A stretch of 64,000 nucleotides of DNA from contig LT629302.1 in the NCBI GenBank assembly GCA_900104375.1, forward strand, positions 2,382,001 to 2,446,000, given 5' to 3'. Numbering within the stretch: the stretch's first letter is position 1; every line of letters starts with the position of its first letter. The DNA comes from Flavobacteriaceae bacterium MAR_2010_188. GTDB lineage: Bacteria; Bacteroidota; Bacteroidia; Flavobacteriales; Flavobacteriaceae. Positions 44,945 to 53,349 of the stretch are shown here, piece by piece. The position numbers and the translations under genes are program-made. The notes under the pieces are model-generated. The model searched no databases. It was not told the origin of the DNA and was given only the letters and a program-made list of their open reading frames with translations.

Positions 44945-46036
44945 TTAATACTTTATACTAAATACTTGATACGAACTTCTCAATACTCTATCCAGCAACT
45001 CCAAGTAGATCTTAATTCCTTCTTCTATTTCCTCAATGTAAATATATTCATCCGCAGAATGAGACCTAGTGCTATCACCTGGACCTAACTTTAAGGAAGG
45101 ACAACTTAGAACTGCTTGGTCAGAAAGTGTTGGCGATCCATAGGTTTTCCTTCCCATTTCTATCCCTGCCTTTACCAATGGATGCTGTAACGGAATCGAG
45201 GAGGAATTCAACTTTAATCCTCTTGGAATAATCTCGTCACAAGGCGATTCCTTTTGAAGGATATCAACAATATCCTGATTAGAGTAGCAATCATTGACTC
45301 GAACGTCTACCACCAACTTTACTTCCGCCGGTATAGCGTTATGTTGTTTCCCTGCTTCAATTTGGGTCACCGTCATTTTAACCGCACCCAAAGCTTCCGA
45401 AGATTTTTCGAATTTATAATCCTTAAACCATTTTAAGACATCGATACAATTGTAAATAGCATTATTATCATTTGGGTGCGCCGCGTGGCCCGGAGTTCCC
45501 TTCACTATCGCGTCAAAAACCACCAAACCTTTTTCGGCAACGGCTAGATTCATCAGCGTTGGTTCGCCCACAATAGCGACTTCAATTTTTGGGATAACAG
45601 ACAACATGCTCTTTAATCCATTATCACCACTACTTTCTTCTTCGGCCGAACAAACAATCACCAGATTATAAGTTAGATTTTCTGCCTCGTAAAAATGAGC
45701 AAAAGTGGCCATTAGAGAAACCAAACATCCTCCGGCATCATTGCTGCCCAAACCGTATAATTTACCATCTTCAACAACATACTTGAATGGGTCTTTGGTA
45801 TATCCATTATTTGGTTTAACCGTATCGTGATGAGAATTTAATAAAATTGTCGGTTTGGAGGAATCAAAATGTTTATTGACCGCCCAAATATTGTTTTTGG
45901 TCCTTGTTGTTGAAATACTTAAATCCTTAAACCATCTTTCGATTAGCGAAGCGGTTTGGTCTTCTTCAGATGAAAACGATGGCGTTTCAATCAATTTTTT
46001 TAATAGCTCAATAGCTTTATTGGTCAACTTTTCCAT
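44945..46036 (-). CDS. argE: N-acylcitrulline/N-acylornithine deacylase (M20, ArgE/DapE family)
   Basis: A 363-residue M20 metallohydrolase. Metal ligands: NSHHDTVKP near residue 69, GSNDAGG near 98, AEEESSGDNG near 131 (catalytic Glu), GEPT near 157, and SHSADEY near 335. Because the cluster has an N-acylornithine transcarbamylase, it probably removes the acyl group from N-acetyl- or N-succinylcitrulline, not from ornithine. The start overlaps the argB stop as TAATG. Its last 15 codons or so run toward repeat DNA. Confidence 0.88.
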   Translation of the reverse strand: MEKLTNKAIELLKKLIETPSFSSEEDQTASLIERWFKDLSISTTRTKNNIWAVNKHFDSSKPTILLNSHHDTVKPNNGYTKDPFKYVVEDGKLYGLGSNDAGGCLVSLMATFAHFYEAENLTYNLVIVCSAEEESSGDNGLKSMLSVIPKIEVAIVGEPTLMNLAVAEKGLVVFDAIVKGTPGHAAHPNDNNAIYNCIDVLKWFKDYKFEKSSEALGAVKMTVTQIEAGKQHNAIPAEVKLVVDVRVNDCYSNQDIVDILQKESPCDEIIPRGLKLNSSSIPLQHPLVKAGIEMGRKTYGSPTLSDQAVLSCPSLKLGPGDSTRSHSADEYIYIEEIEEGIKIYLELLDRVLRSSYQVFSIKY

Positions 46037-46818
46037 TAGGCTTTGATTGTAGTGAATTTTGAATAATTCTCGAACAACATCTCAGTTTTTCCTAAGCAGA
46101 CTTTTTCAACCTTATTTTCTATGGCGTAAAAGCAGTTTTTCAATTTCGGAAGCATTCCGTCAGCAATCACTCCCGCATTTTTCATTTCTGAATATGAAGA
46201 TGTATCAATAGTTTCAATAATAGAGGATTCATCCGCAACATCCATTAAAACGCCAGCTTTTTCAAAACAGTAGAAAAGTTCAACGTTATAAATTTTAGCA
46301 AATGCAATAGCAATTTCTGCCGCCATGGTATCGGCATTTGTATTTAATAATTGCCCTTGATTATCGTGAGTGATTGCACAGAAAACAGGTACTGTTTTGT
46401 TGTTGATTAGTATTTCTAAAACATCAATATTTACTTTTTCCACATCCCCAGCAAATCCAAAATCGATTTCTTTTACCAGACGCTTTTTAGATACCACAGA
46501 ATTACCGTCGGCACCAGTGAATCCCACAGAATTGCAATTGAAGCGCTGTAAATTTGCAATAATATTTTTATTGATTTTACCCGCATATACCATGGTGATA
46601 ATATCTAAGGTTTCGGCATCGGTGATCCTTCTACCTTCTACCATCTTCACCTCTACCCCCATTTTATTGGATAGTTGTGTGGCTAGTTTACCGCCACCAT
46701 GCACTAGTATTTTCTTTCCTTTAAGAGTCGAAAAGTTTTCTAGAAATTGAAACAAAGAGGTTTCATCATCAATGATGCTTCCTCCAATCTTAACAACTTT
46801 AAGAATCTCTTTGGTCAT
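46036..46818 (-). CDS. argB: N-acylglutamate kinase
   Basis: A 260-residue amino-acid kinase that phosphorylates N-acetyl (or N-succinyl) glutamate. VVKIGGSIIDD near residue 8, VHGGGKLATQLSNKMG near 39, NTNADTMAAEIAIAFA near 165, and GGMLPK-like ADGMLPKLKN near 222. It lacks the N-terminal helix typical of arginine-sensitive hexameric NAGKs, so direct arginine feedback is not evident. Confidence 0.93.
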   Translation of the reverse strand: MTKEILKVVKIGGSIIDDETSLFQFLENFSTLKGKKILVHGGGKLATQLSNKMGVEVKMVEGRRITDAETLDIITMVYAGKINKNIIANLQRFNCNSVGFTGADGNSVVSKKRLVKEIDFGFAGDVEKVNIDVLEILINNKTVPVFCAITHDNQGQLLNTNADTMAAEIAIAFAKIYNVELFYCFEKAGVLMDVADESSIIETIDTSSYSEMKNAGVIADGMLPKLKNCFYAIENKVEKVCLGKTEMLFENYSKFTTIKA

Positions 46819-46824
46819 ATATTT

Positions 46825-47763
46825 TTATAGGTTTTCTAAAATATTCTTTATAACCACTTGCGCGGCATAAGTACGGTTATTTGCCTGCTTGATTACAATC
46901 GAATTTGGTCCGTCCAGAACTGCATCTTCTACCACAACATTTCGTCTTACGGGTAAGCAATGCATAAATTTTGCCTGCCCCAACTTCTCCTGCATCATCA
47001 TCCAATTTGGATCTTGAGAAGTGATTTGTCCGTAATCATTATAATTGCTCCAATTCTTCACGTAAACGAAATCTGCATTTTTTAAGGCTTCAACCTGATT
47101 GTGATTTATCGGAGTGTTCTTGGTAATATTTTTATCCAGTTCATATCCTTCTGGATGTGTAATGCTAAAATCTACTTCCATATGCTGCATCATTTCAACA
47201 AAAGAATTAGCAACCGCTTGGGGCAAAGCTTTGGGATGTGGAGCCCAAGAAAGCACCACCTTTGGCCTCGCTTTTTCGGTAAGTTCCGTAATCGTAATCG
47301 CATCTGCCAACGCCTGAAGTGGATGCGCAGTCGCGCTTTCCATATTGATAATTGGCACCGTTGCATACTTTTTAAAACTGTTTAAAACATACTCCGATTG
47401 ATCCTTTTCCTTATTTGTAAGACTTGGGAAAGCCCTAACCGCAATAAGGTCTGCATATTGAGAAATGACTTGGGCGGCTTCCTTTATATGCTCAGAACTA
47501 CCAGCATTCATAACGGTTCCATCTTCAAATTCTATGTTCCAAACATCGTTAACATTCAGGACCATAACATCCATCCCCAAATTTTTCGCGGCCTTTTCGG
47601 TGCTCAAACGGGTTCTTAAACTTGAATTAAAAAACAATAGAACCATGGTTTTGTTGGCTCCTAATTGCTTAAACTCAAAAGGATTCATCTTTAAAAGAAT
47701 CGCTTCCTTTACCAATTCTGGCAAATTTGAAATATCCTTAAGTTGAAGGTATTGTTTCATCAA
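46825..47763 (-). CDS. argF': N-acylornithine (succinyl/acetyl) carbamoyltransferase
   Basis: A 312-residue transcarbamylase. Carbamoyl-phosphate motif NSSLRTRLSTEKA near residue 47, AHPLQALADAITI near 147, and HCLPVRRNVVV near 270. Instead of the SMG ornithine loop it has features of AOTCase/SOTCase, so it carbamoylates N-acyl-ornithine. In the loop that sets acyl preference (MNAGSSEH near 85) I see Ser where the Xanthomonas acetyl enzyme has Glu and the Bacteroides succinyl enzyme has Pro, so the acyl group is open. Confidence 0.9.
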   Translation of the reverse strand: MMKQYLQLKDISNLPELVKEAILLKMNPFEFKQLGANKTMVLLFFNSSLRTRLSTEKAAKNLGMDVMVLNVNDVWNIEFEDGTVMNAGSSEHIKEAAQVISQYADLIAVRAFPSLTNKEKDQSEYVLNSFKKYATVPIINMESATAHPLQALADAITITELTEKARPKVVLSWAPHPKALPQAVANSFVEMMQHMEVDFSITHPEGYELDKNITKNTPINHNQVEALKNADFVYVKNWSNYNDYGQITSQDPNWMMMQEKLGQAKFMHCLPVRRNVVVEDAVLDGPNSIVIKQANNRTYAAQVVIKNILENL

Positions 47764-47769
47764 AATTTC

Positions 47770-48900
47770 TTACTTATTTAATTCTTTCTCGATAGCGTCG
47801 AAGAACATATCGATATGTTTATTTTGAACGGTCATCGGTGGAAGTATCCTAATGAGGTTCGGATTTTTTGCACTTCCGGTAAATATTTTATAATCGTAGA
47901 TTAACTTTTTCCTTAAGTCAGAAACATTAAAGTCGAATTCTAAACCCAACATTAACCCTCTTCCTTTTACTCTTTTAATCTGCTTTACTTTTGAAGCTCT
48001 TTCCATAAAATGAGCGGAAACCGATTTTACATTTTCCATTAAATCTTCATCATCCATTACGCTCAACACCATTAATGATGCGGCACAAGCAAGATGATTT
48101 CCACCGAAAGTTGTCCCGAGCATACCAAATTGTGCTTCATATTTTGGATGAATCATTATCCCACCAATCGGGAAACCATTTCCCATTCCTTTCGCAATCG
48201 AAATAACATCTGGAGTAAGCCCATGTTTTTGAAATGCGAAAAAATCGCCAGTCCTCCCAAAACCTGATTGCACTTCATCAGCAATATAAAATGTTCCTGT
48301 TTGATTGCACAGCTCTTCTAAGCCTTTATAAAACTCGGTATTGCTTTCATCTAATCCACCAACTCCTTGGATGCATTCTACAATTACGGCGCAAGTTTCA
48401 TTTTTCTCCAAAATATTCTTAGCTGCCTCCAAATCACCAAGATTAATAAAATCAACTTGATGCTGGGCATTTATCGGAGCTACGATTTTAGGGTTATCAG
48501 TTGCTGCAACAGCAGCAGATGTCCTTCCGTGAAATGAGTTTTTAAATGCTAAAATCTTTGCTCTGCCTGTAACCATCGACGCTAATTTTAGAGCATTTTC
48601 ATTTGCTTCGGCACCAGAGTTACATAAAAATAGTTGATAATCGGTGCAGCCCGACATCTTATTCAGCTTTTCGGCCAAATCTACCTGTAATGGATTTTGG
48701 ATAGCATTACTATAAAACCCAAGCTTATTTACTTGATTGGTGATAGCCGCAATATATCTAGGATGGGAATGCCCAATAGAAATAACCGCATGCCCACCAT
48801 AAAGGTCAATGTACCTAACCTTTTTATCATCGTAAACATATACATCTTTTGCCTTTACTGGCGTAACATCGTAGAGGGGATAAACGTTGAAAAGGCTCAT
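47770..48900 (-). CDS. argD: N-acylornithine aminotransferase
   Basis: A 376-residue class III aminotransferase that converts N-acylglutamate semialdehyde to N-acylornithine. LFLCNSGAEANENALKLA near 92, FADEVQSGFGRTG-type block (IADEVQSGFGRTG) near 200, and PLP lysine in ISIAKGMGNGFPIGG near 232. It lies 6 bp before the transcarbamylase gene and overlaps proC by 4 bp. Confidence 0.93.
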   Translation of the reverse strand: MSLFNVYPLYDVTPVKAKDVYVYDDKKVRYIDLYGGHAVISIGHSHPRYIAAITNQVNKLGFYSNAIQNPLQVDLAEKLNKMSGCTDYQLFLCNSGAEANENALKLASMVTGRAKILAFKNSFHGRTSAAVAATDNPKIVAPINAQHQVDFINLGDLEAAKNILEKNETCAVIVECIQGVGGLDESNTEFYKGLEELCNQTGTFYIADEVQSGFGRTGDFFAFQKHGLTPDVISIAKGMGNGFPIGGIMIHPKYEAQFGMLGTTFGGNHLACAASLMVLSVMDDEDLMENVKSVSAHFMERASKVKQIKRVKGRGLMLGLEFDFNVSDLRKKLIYDYKIFTGSAKNPNLIRILPPMTVQNKHIDMFFDAIEKELNK

Positions 48901-49697
48901 ATTTGGTCTTTTTTGATATTGCTGATTTTATTATAAGATGCTACCATCCCTTGTATTAAGGACGAGCTTAAACCTTTATGCTCCATCTCGTTAAGTCCTT
49001 CAATAGTGCAACCTTTCGGGGTGGTAACTTTATCGATTTCTTCTTCCGGATGATTGCCGGTATTGATTAAAAGATTTGCAGCTCCTTCACAGGTAAACAT
49101 GGCCAGTTCTTGAGCTTGTTTGCTATCAAATCCTAGTTGAATAGCAGCTTGGGTTGTTGCTCTAATCAAACGCATCCAAAAGGCAATTCCACTGGCACAA
49201 ATTACGGTAGCAGCCTGCATCTGAACTTCTGGGATACAGATAGAATGTCCTAATCGATTAAAAATGGCCTCCGCAATTTTAATTCTTTTTTTACCAATTT
49301 CGTTGCTACAAAGGCAAGTCATCGATTTACCGACCGCGATGGCGGTATTCGGCATTGCTCTAATGATGAATTGATTATCGCCCACTAAACTTTCAATTTT
49401 TGAAATATCGAATCCGGTTATGGTTGAAATAATCACGTGCTTTTCGGTTAAATCAAGTGCAATTTCTTGGAGGATAGATTCTAAGTGAGCCGGCTGTACT
49501 GCGAAGATTAGAATATCTGATTTCTGAATTGCCAATTGATTATCATCGGTGACGGTTACGTTTTTATAACCTTCAAATTCTGAAATCGATTCGATATTTC
49601 GTTTGGTTAGATACAGGGTCGTAATCGCATTGTTGGTAATAAGTCCTTTTGCGATTGACCTGCCTAGATTTCCGGTTCCTATGATTGCTATTTTCAT
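48897..49697 (-). CDS. proC: Pyrroline-5-carboxylate reductase
   Basis: A 266-residue NADPH-dependent enzyme that makes proline from pyrroline-5-carboxylate. IIGTGNLGRSIAKGL at 4-18, IIRAMPNTAIAVGKSMT near 114, and the C-terminal VTTPKGCTIEGLNEME near 228. It is an odd member of the arginine operon; it could draw P5C from glutamate semialdehyde or arginine breakdown. A CCTGCC-type palindrome lies 8 bp before its start. Confidence 0.92.
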   Translation of the reverse strand: MKIAIIGTGNLGRSIAKGLITNNAITTLYLTKRNIESISEFEGYKNVTVTDDNQLAIQKSDILIFAVQPAHLESILQEIALDLTEKHVIISTITGFDISKIESLVGDNQFIIRAMPNTAIAVGKSMTCLCSNEIGKKRIKIAEAIFNRLGHSICIPEVQMQAATVICASGIAFWMRLIRATTQAAIQLGFDSKQAQELAMFTCEGAANLLINTGNHPEEEIDKVTTPKGCTIEGLNEMEHKGLSSSLIQGMVASYNKISNIKKDQI

Positions 49698-49704
49698 ATT
49701 TATT

Positions 49705-49721
49705 CTCTGCGTAGGCAGGGA
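49705..49721. repeat. CCTGCC-type palindrome directly before proC
   Basis: TCTCTGCGTAGGCAGGGA has arms CTGC/GCAG around GTAG, extended imperfectly. On the coding (minus) strand it reads CCCTGCCTACGCAGAGA, similar to the metF and DUF2807 copies, and ends 8 bp from the start codon. Confidence 0.55.
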
Positions 49722-49740
49722 TTTTTTTAATTATACTTTA

Positions 49741-49866
49741 CTTATTTGTGCGGCTGAGCGACCGCCCCTGTTGGGCAAGCCGTCGAAGCCTCTTTCCTAA
49801 TTTGTCAGGCTGAGGGCTTTAGAGCCTATAACACCTCCCTGAGTCCATCCTTTTTAGGAGAGAGGC
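49741..49866. repeat. Interspersed repeat pair (B-A order) between argC and proC
   Basis: Element B (49741-49790) reads TTTGTGCGGCTGAGCG...GCCGTCGAAGCC. Element A (49801-49866) reads TTTGTCAGGCTGAG...ACACCTCCCT...CCTTTTTAGGAG. Both have close relatives at 52081-52204 in the opposite order, and in other Flavobacteriaceae-like intergenic DNA as I recall them. Confidence 0.65.
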
Positions 49867-49890
49867 CTACTTGTTTATCTGGTCAACACC

Positions 49891-50868
49891 TTAAAAATAA
49901 CTAGCCTTCAACCTTAAACCTTCCATTTCTTTATAACCGAACATTAAATTCATATTCTGAATTGCTTGTCCCGACGCTCCCTTCAATAAATTATCGATTG
50001 TACTAGAAATCAACAATTTTCCTTGATGCTTATGAAGGTGAATTAAACAATTATTGGTATTAATCACCTGTTTCATATGTACTGCATCTTCGGAAAGATG
50101 AGTAAATGCAGCATCTTGATAAAAATCTTGGTATAAGGTTTTAGCGTCGCTCAATTCACCTTCAAAATCCAAATAAGCTGTTGCAAATATTCCTCTTGAA
50201 AAATTTCCGCGGTTTGGAATAAAAATAACTTCATTCTTAAAATTTCTTTGAAGTTGATTTAAAGACTCGTTAATTTCACCTAAATGCTGATGATTGAACG
50301 CCTTATAATAGCTGAAATTATTATCCCGCCAAGAAAAATGCGTCGTGTCTGAAAGTGAAGTTCCTGCTCCAGTCGAGCCAGTTACTGCATTAACATGAAT
50401 ATCAGAACTCATCTTTCCGGATTGAGCCAAAGGTAAAAGCGCCAATTGGATTGCAGTGGCAAAACAACCTGGATTTGCAATATACTGCGCTGATTGAATC
50501 TGTGCTTTATTCAATTCTGGCAAACCATAAACAAAGGATTTATCCATGAATTCTTTATCGGCATTCAACCTAAAATCATTACTTAAATCAATGATTTTAG
50601 TGGGTTTGGAAAATGAATTGGTTTCTAAAAATGCTTTAGAATTTCCGTGGCCCAAACAGAGAAATAATACTTCAACCTCAGGGTTAATTTCTGATGAAAA
50701 TTTTAAATCGGTAGAACCGACCAAATCTTGGTGAACAGAATGCACCGAATTCCCAGCATTAGAAGTGCTATAAATAAAGTTGATGTTAGTCTTAGGATGA
50801 TTCAGCAATAAACGAATCAACTCTCCTGCTGTATAACCTGCCCCACCAATAATGCCAACTTCTATCAT
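49891..50868 (-). CDS. argC: N-acyl-gamma-glutamyl-phosphate reductase
   Basis: A 325-residue NADP-dependent reductase. GIIGGAGYTAGELIRLL at 5-21, the catalytic Cys in ANPGCFATAIQL near residue 133, and HQHLGEINESL near 195. It overlaps argG by 4 bp. A 193-bp gap with repeats separates it from proC. Confidence 0.94.
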   Translation of the reverse strand: MIEVGIIGGAGYTAGELIRLLLNHPKTNINFIYSTSNAGNSVHSVHQDLVGSTDLKFSSEINPEVEVLFLCLGHGNSKAFLETNSFSKPTKIIDLSNDFRLNADKEFMDKSFVYGLPELNKAQIQSAQYIANPGCFATAIQLALLPLAQSGKMSSDIHVNAVTGSTGAGTSLSDTTHFSWRDNNFSYYKAFNHQHLGEINESLNQLQRNFKNEVIFIPNRGNFSRGIFATAYLDFEGELSDAKTLYQDFYQDAAFTHLSEDAVHMKQVINTNNCLIHLHKHQGKLLISSTIDNLLKGASGQAIQNMNLMFGYKEMEGLRLKASYF

Positions 50869-52055
50869 TTTTTCGGATTTACTTGATGATATATTTTATT
50901 CTGATTACCGATAATTTTTATAAAACCTTTAGCTTCATCGGCAGTCCAGCCTTTGTTCATTTCTCCGTAACTACCAAACTTGGCATTCATTAAATCGTGG
51001 TCAGAATCTATTCCATCTACACTAAAATGATAAGGTTTTAGACTTATATAAACTTCTCCACTGACATTCTCTTGACTGCTTTGTAAAAAGGATTCGATAT
51101 TACGCATAACTGGGTCAAGATATTGTCCCTCGTGCAAATGCATTCCGTAAAAACTGCTGAGATAATCCTTGTGCTGCATTTGCCACTTGGTTAAGGTGTG
51201 CTTTTCTAAAAGATGATGTGCTTTTATGGTAATGAGCGCAGCAGCGGCTTCAAATCCTACTCTTCCTTTAATACCTACGATGGTATCACCCACGTGAATA
51301 TCCCGACCGATGGCGAATTTCGAAGCGATTTCATTCAGCTTTTCGATATTTTTTTCTGGGCTTTGAGTTTTTCCATTAAAGGCAACGAATTCACCTTGGT
51401 TAAATGTTAGAGTGACTTTTTCTACCCCATCTTCTTTTAATTGAGACGGATAAGCGTGGTCAGGCAAAGGATTTTTGGAAGTAAGAGTTTCTTCCCCGCC
51501 AACACTGGTGCCCCAAAGGCCTCGGTTAACGCTGTACTTGGCCTTTTCCCAAGACATATCCACATCGTTCTTCTTTAAATAATCGATTTCTTCTTGACGA
51601 CTTAATTTTAAATCGCGGATTGGTGTGACAATCTGGATATCTGGCGCCAGAGTTTCAAAAATCATATCAAAACGCACTTGGTCGTTCCCTGCTCCGGTAC
51701 TGCCGTGAGCGATATATTTTGCTCCGATTTTCTTGGCGTATTCTACAATTTCTATAGCCTGAATGATGCGCTCTGCACTTACTGAAAGTGGATAAGTGTT
51801 ATTCTTAAGCACATTTCCAAAAATCAGATATTTAATGACCTTGTTGTAGAACGTTTCTACCGCGTTGATATTTTTATAAGTTGAAACTCCCATCTTATAG
51901 GCATTAGACTCAATCTTAGAAATCTCTTCAGAAGAAAATCCGCCGGTGTTCACGCTAACTGCATGGACCTCATAACCTAAATCCTTTGAAAGATGTACGG
52001 CACAATATGAAGTGTCGAGTCCTCCACTATAGGCTAAAACAAGTTTATTTTTCAT
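50865..52055 (-). CDS. argG: Argininosuccinate synthase
   Basis: A 396-residue ATP-dependent ligase joining citrulline and aspartate. The PP-loop AYSGGLDTSYC lies at 8-18, the STGAGNDQVRFD block near 118, and the DHDLMNAKFGSYGEMN segment in the C-terminal half. Normal length. It follows the GNAT gene after a 148-bp repeat-filled gap. Confidence 0.95.
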   Translation of the reverse strand: MKNKLVLAYSGGLDTSYCAVHLSKDLGYEVHAVSVNTGGFSSEEISKIESNAYKMGVSTYKNINAVETFYNKVIKYLIFGNVLKNNTYPLSVSAERIIQAIEIVEYAKKIGAKYIAHGSTGAGNDQVRFDMIFETLAPDIQIVTPIRDLKLSRQEEIDYLKKNDVDMSWEKAKYSVNRGLWGTSVGGEETLTSKNPLPDHAYPSQLKEDGVEKVTLTFNQGEFVAFNGKTQSPEKNIEKLNEIASKFAIGRDIHVGDTIVGIKGRVGFEAAAALITIKAHHLLEKHTLTKWQMQHKDYLSSFYGMHLHEGQYLDPVMRNIESFLQSSQENVSGEVYISLKPYHFSVDGIDSDHDLMNAKFGSYGEMNKGWTADEAKGFIKIIGNQNKIYHQVNPKK

Positions 52056-52080
52056 TATCTTTTACTATTTTTTAATTCAA

Positions 52081-52204
52081 TTGTCAAGATGAGCTTTCTA
52101 AACTCTTTTCGATATCACACCTCCCTCATTTCCTCCTTTTTAGGAGGGATGTAAATATTTGTCAGGTTGAGCGCCCGCCAACAGGGGGCAGGCTGCCGAA
52201 GCCC
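52081..52204. repeat. Interspersed repeat pair (A-B order) between GNAT gene and argG
   Basis: Element A (52081-52151): TTGTCAAGATGAGC...CACACCTCCCTC...CCTCCTTTTTAGGAGGGATG, with a CCTCC/GGAGG hairpin. Element B (52158-52204): TTTGTCAGGTTGAGCG...CAGGGGGCAGGCTGCCGAAGCC, reaching the stop codon of the GNAT gene. Copies lie at 49741-49866. Confidence 0.65.
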
Positions 52205-52821
52205 TACTTCTTCTCCTTCTTCAAAAACAAGCCTTCCTTAATATGTTTTAATCTATTAAAAACTTTTTCCTTGACTGGCTTTTGTGCTTTATCGTCAGAT
52301 GTCTTTGGGTCGTACAGCATACCAGTGCATAAGCACATCTTTTGCTCTGTTCTCTGCAACACATCATAATTTTTACAGCCTTGGCAACCGTTCCAGAAAC
52401 TTTGGTCGGTAGTTAGTTCTGAAAAAGTAACCGGTTTGTAGCCAAGATCGGTATTCATTTTCATCACCGCCAAACCTGTGGTAATACTGAAAATTTTTGC
52501 ATCCGGAAACTTTGTTCGCGAGTGTTCAAAAACTTTTTGTTTAATTCTTCTGGCCAAACCTTCTCCCCTGTAATCTGGGTGAACGATTAATCCCGAGTTA
52601 GCCACAAACTTGCCGTGGCTCCAGGCCTCTATATAGCAGAAACCCGCAAATTTATCGCCATCCAATGCGATTACCGCATTGCCATTCTCGATTTTAGTGA
52701 TTATATAATCTGGGCTTCTTTTTGCGATACCTGTACCCCTTACACTTGCAGATTCTGCAATGGTTTGGCAAATGATATCGGCATAGAATGCATGTGATTT
52801 ATCAGCAATAACAATTTCCAT
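52204..52821 (-). CDS. GNAT acyltransferase heading the arginine operon (candidate N-acylglutamate synthase)
   Basis: A GNAT protein of 205-207 residues (ATG at 52821 or 52827). The acetyl-CoA loop is VHPDYRGEGLARRIK near residue 80. After the fold comes an unusual cysteine cluster (NGCQGCKNYD, then KMCLCTGM) near 143-165 and a basic tail. No canonical ArgA or ArgJ is seen in the cluster, and this gene is first in the operon, so it is the best candidate for the glutamate N-acylation step. The cysteine set (Cx2C, CxC) could bind a metal. Role is inferred from context. Confidence 0.75.
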   Translation of the reverse strand: MEIVIADKSHAFYADIICQTIAESASVRGTGIAKRSPDYIITKIENGNAVIALDGDKFAGFCYIEAWSHGKFVANSGLIVHPDYRGEGLARRIKQKVFEHSRTKFPDAKIFSITTGLAVMKMNTDLGYKPVTFSELTTDQSFWNGCQGCKNYDVLQRTEQKMCLCTGMLYDPKTSDDKAQKPVKEKVFNRLKHIKEGLFLKKEKK

Positions 52822-53030
52822 TGTCATTTAAATTTTTAGTTGAACAAAATAAAAGATATGATTTTTAAAGGAGAACCGGACGCGCCTAAGTCCTAAATAA
52901 CAGAATTACCCTTACGGGCGAGAGAAATATCTACAACGAAAACCACAGGAAACAAAAAGTAAGCAACCTGACTTTAATTTTGTGCCGAAGAAGAAATTTT
53001 GAAAAAACATGATGAAAATAATAAGACGTT

Positions 53031-53083
53031 AAAAAAATAGTTTGCATTTAGGATTATCCACGGCGAATAGTCGTGGGCAAACT
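53031..53083 (-). terminator. Arg-operon attenuator: terminator hairpin overlapping a leader ORF
   Basis: Minus strand AGTTTGC (53083-53077) pairs with GCAAACT (53045-53039). Inside, CCACG (53076-53072) pairs with CGTGG (53062-53058). The structure is followed by A and TTTTTTT (53037-53031), an intrinsic terminator. The 5' arm and inner hairpin are within the leader ORF, including its Arg codons. It lies about 210 nt upstream of the first operon gene. Confidence 0.65.
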
Positions 53084-53113
53084 GGGAAGTCTATTATTTT
53101 TTGTGATTAACAT
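53054..53113 (-). CDS. Candidate arginine leader peptide (19 residues)
   Basis: ATG at 53113-53111, TAA at 53056-53054. The peptide starts MLITKNNR and ends TTIRRG, so three Arg in 19 residues with a CGC-CGT pair just before the stop. The Arg codons lie in the loop and 3' arm of the inner hairpin of a U-run terminator. A ribosome slowed at Arg would sit on the 5' arm and block the terminator. By analogy to the Phe/Tyr leader, it probably senses arginyl-tRNA. Confidence 0.6.
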   Translation of the reverse strand: MLITKNNRLPSLPTTIRRG

Positions 53114-53349
53114 AATGTAAAACTACAATATAAATTAATCGAGTATTAAATTGAAAAGCGGAAATTATTGATTTTTGCGGAATTGTTGATTTTTAATTAA
53201 TGAATTTGAAGATTTGGTAATTTGTGAAGTATTAACAGGAACCTTTTATAGGTAAACTATTAACTGAAATAAGGAAAACTTGATGATATCTAGTTTATTC
53301 TCAAGTTAAAGAGATATGATCGCTCGTAATTGCTTCAGTCAATAATGGA

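Larger units (their letters stand above)
52828..53349. other. 522-bp gene-poor leader region of the arginine operon
   Basis: No ORF of convincing size. It holds the 19-residue leader ORF and terminator described separately, a 38-codon ORF opening MQTIFLTSYYFHH (53046-52930, minus strand) of unknown value, and AT-rich DNA up to the next GNAT gene. No tRNA-like fold was seen. Confidence 0.6.

Noticed and set aside
52930-53046. 38-codon ORF MQTIFLTSYYFHH downstream of the Arg terminator, considered as a second leader peptide
   Set aside because: It begins inside the terminator, mixes many residue types, and no second terminator follows. It remains only a note.
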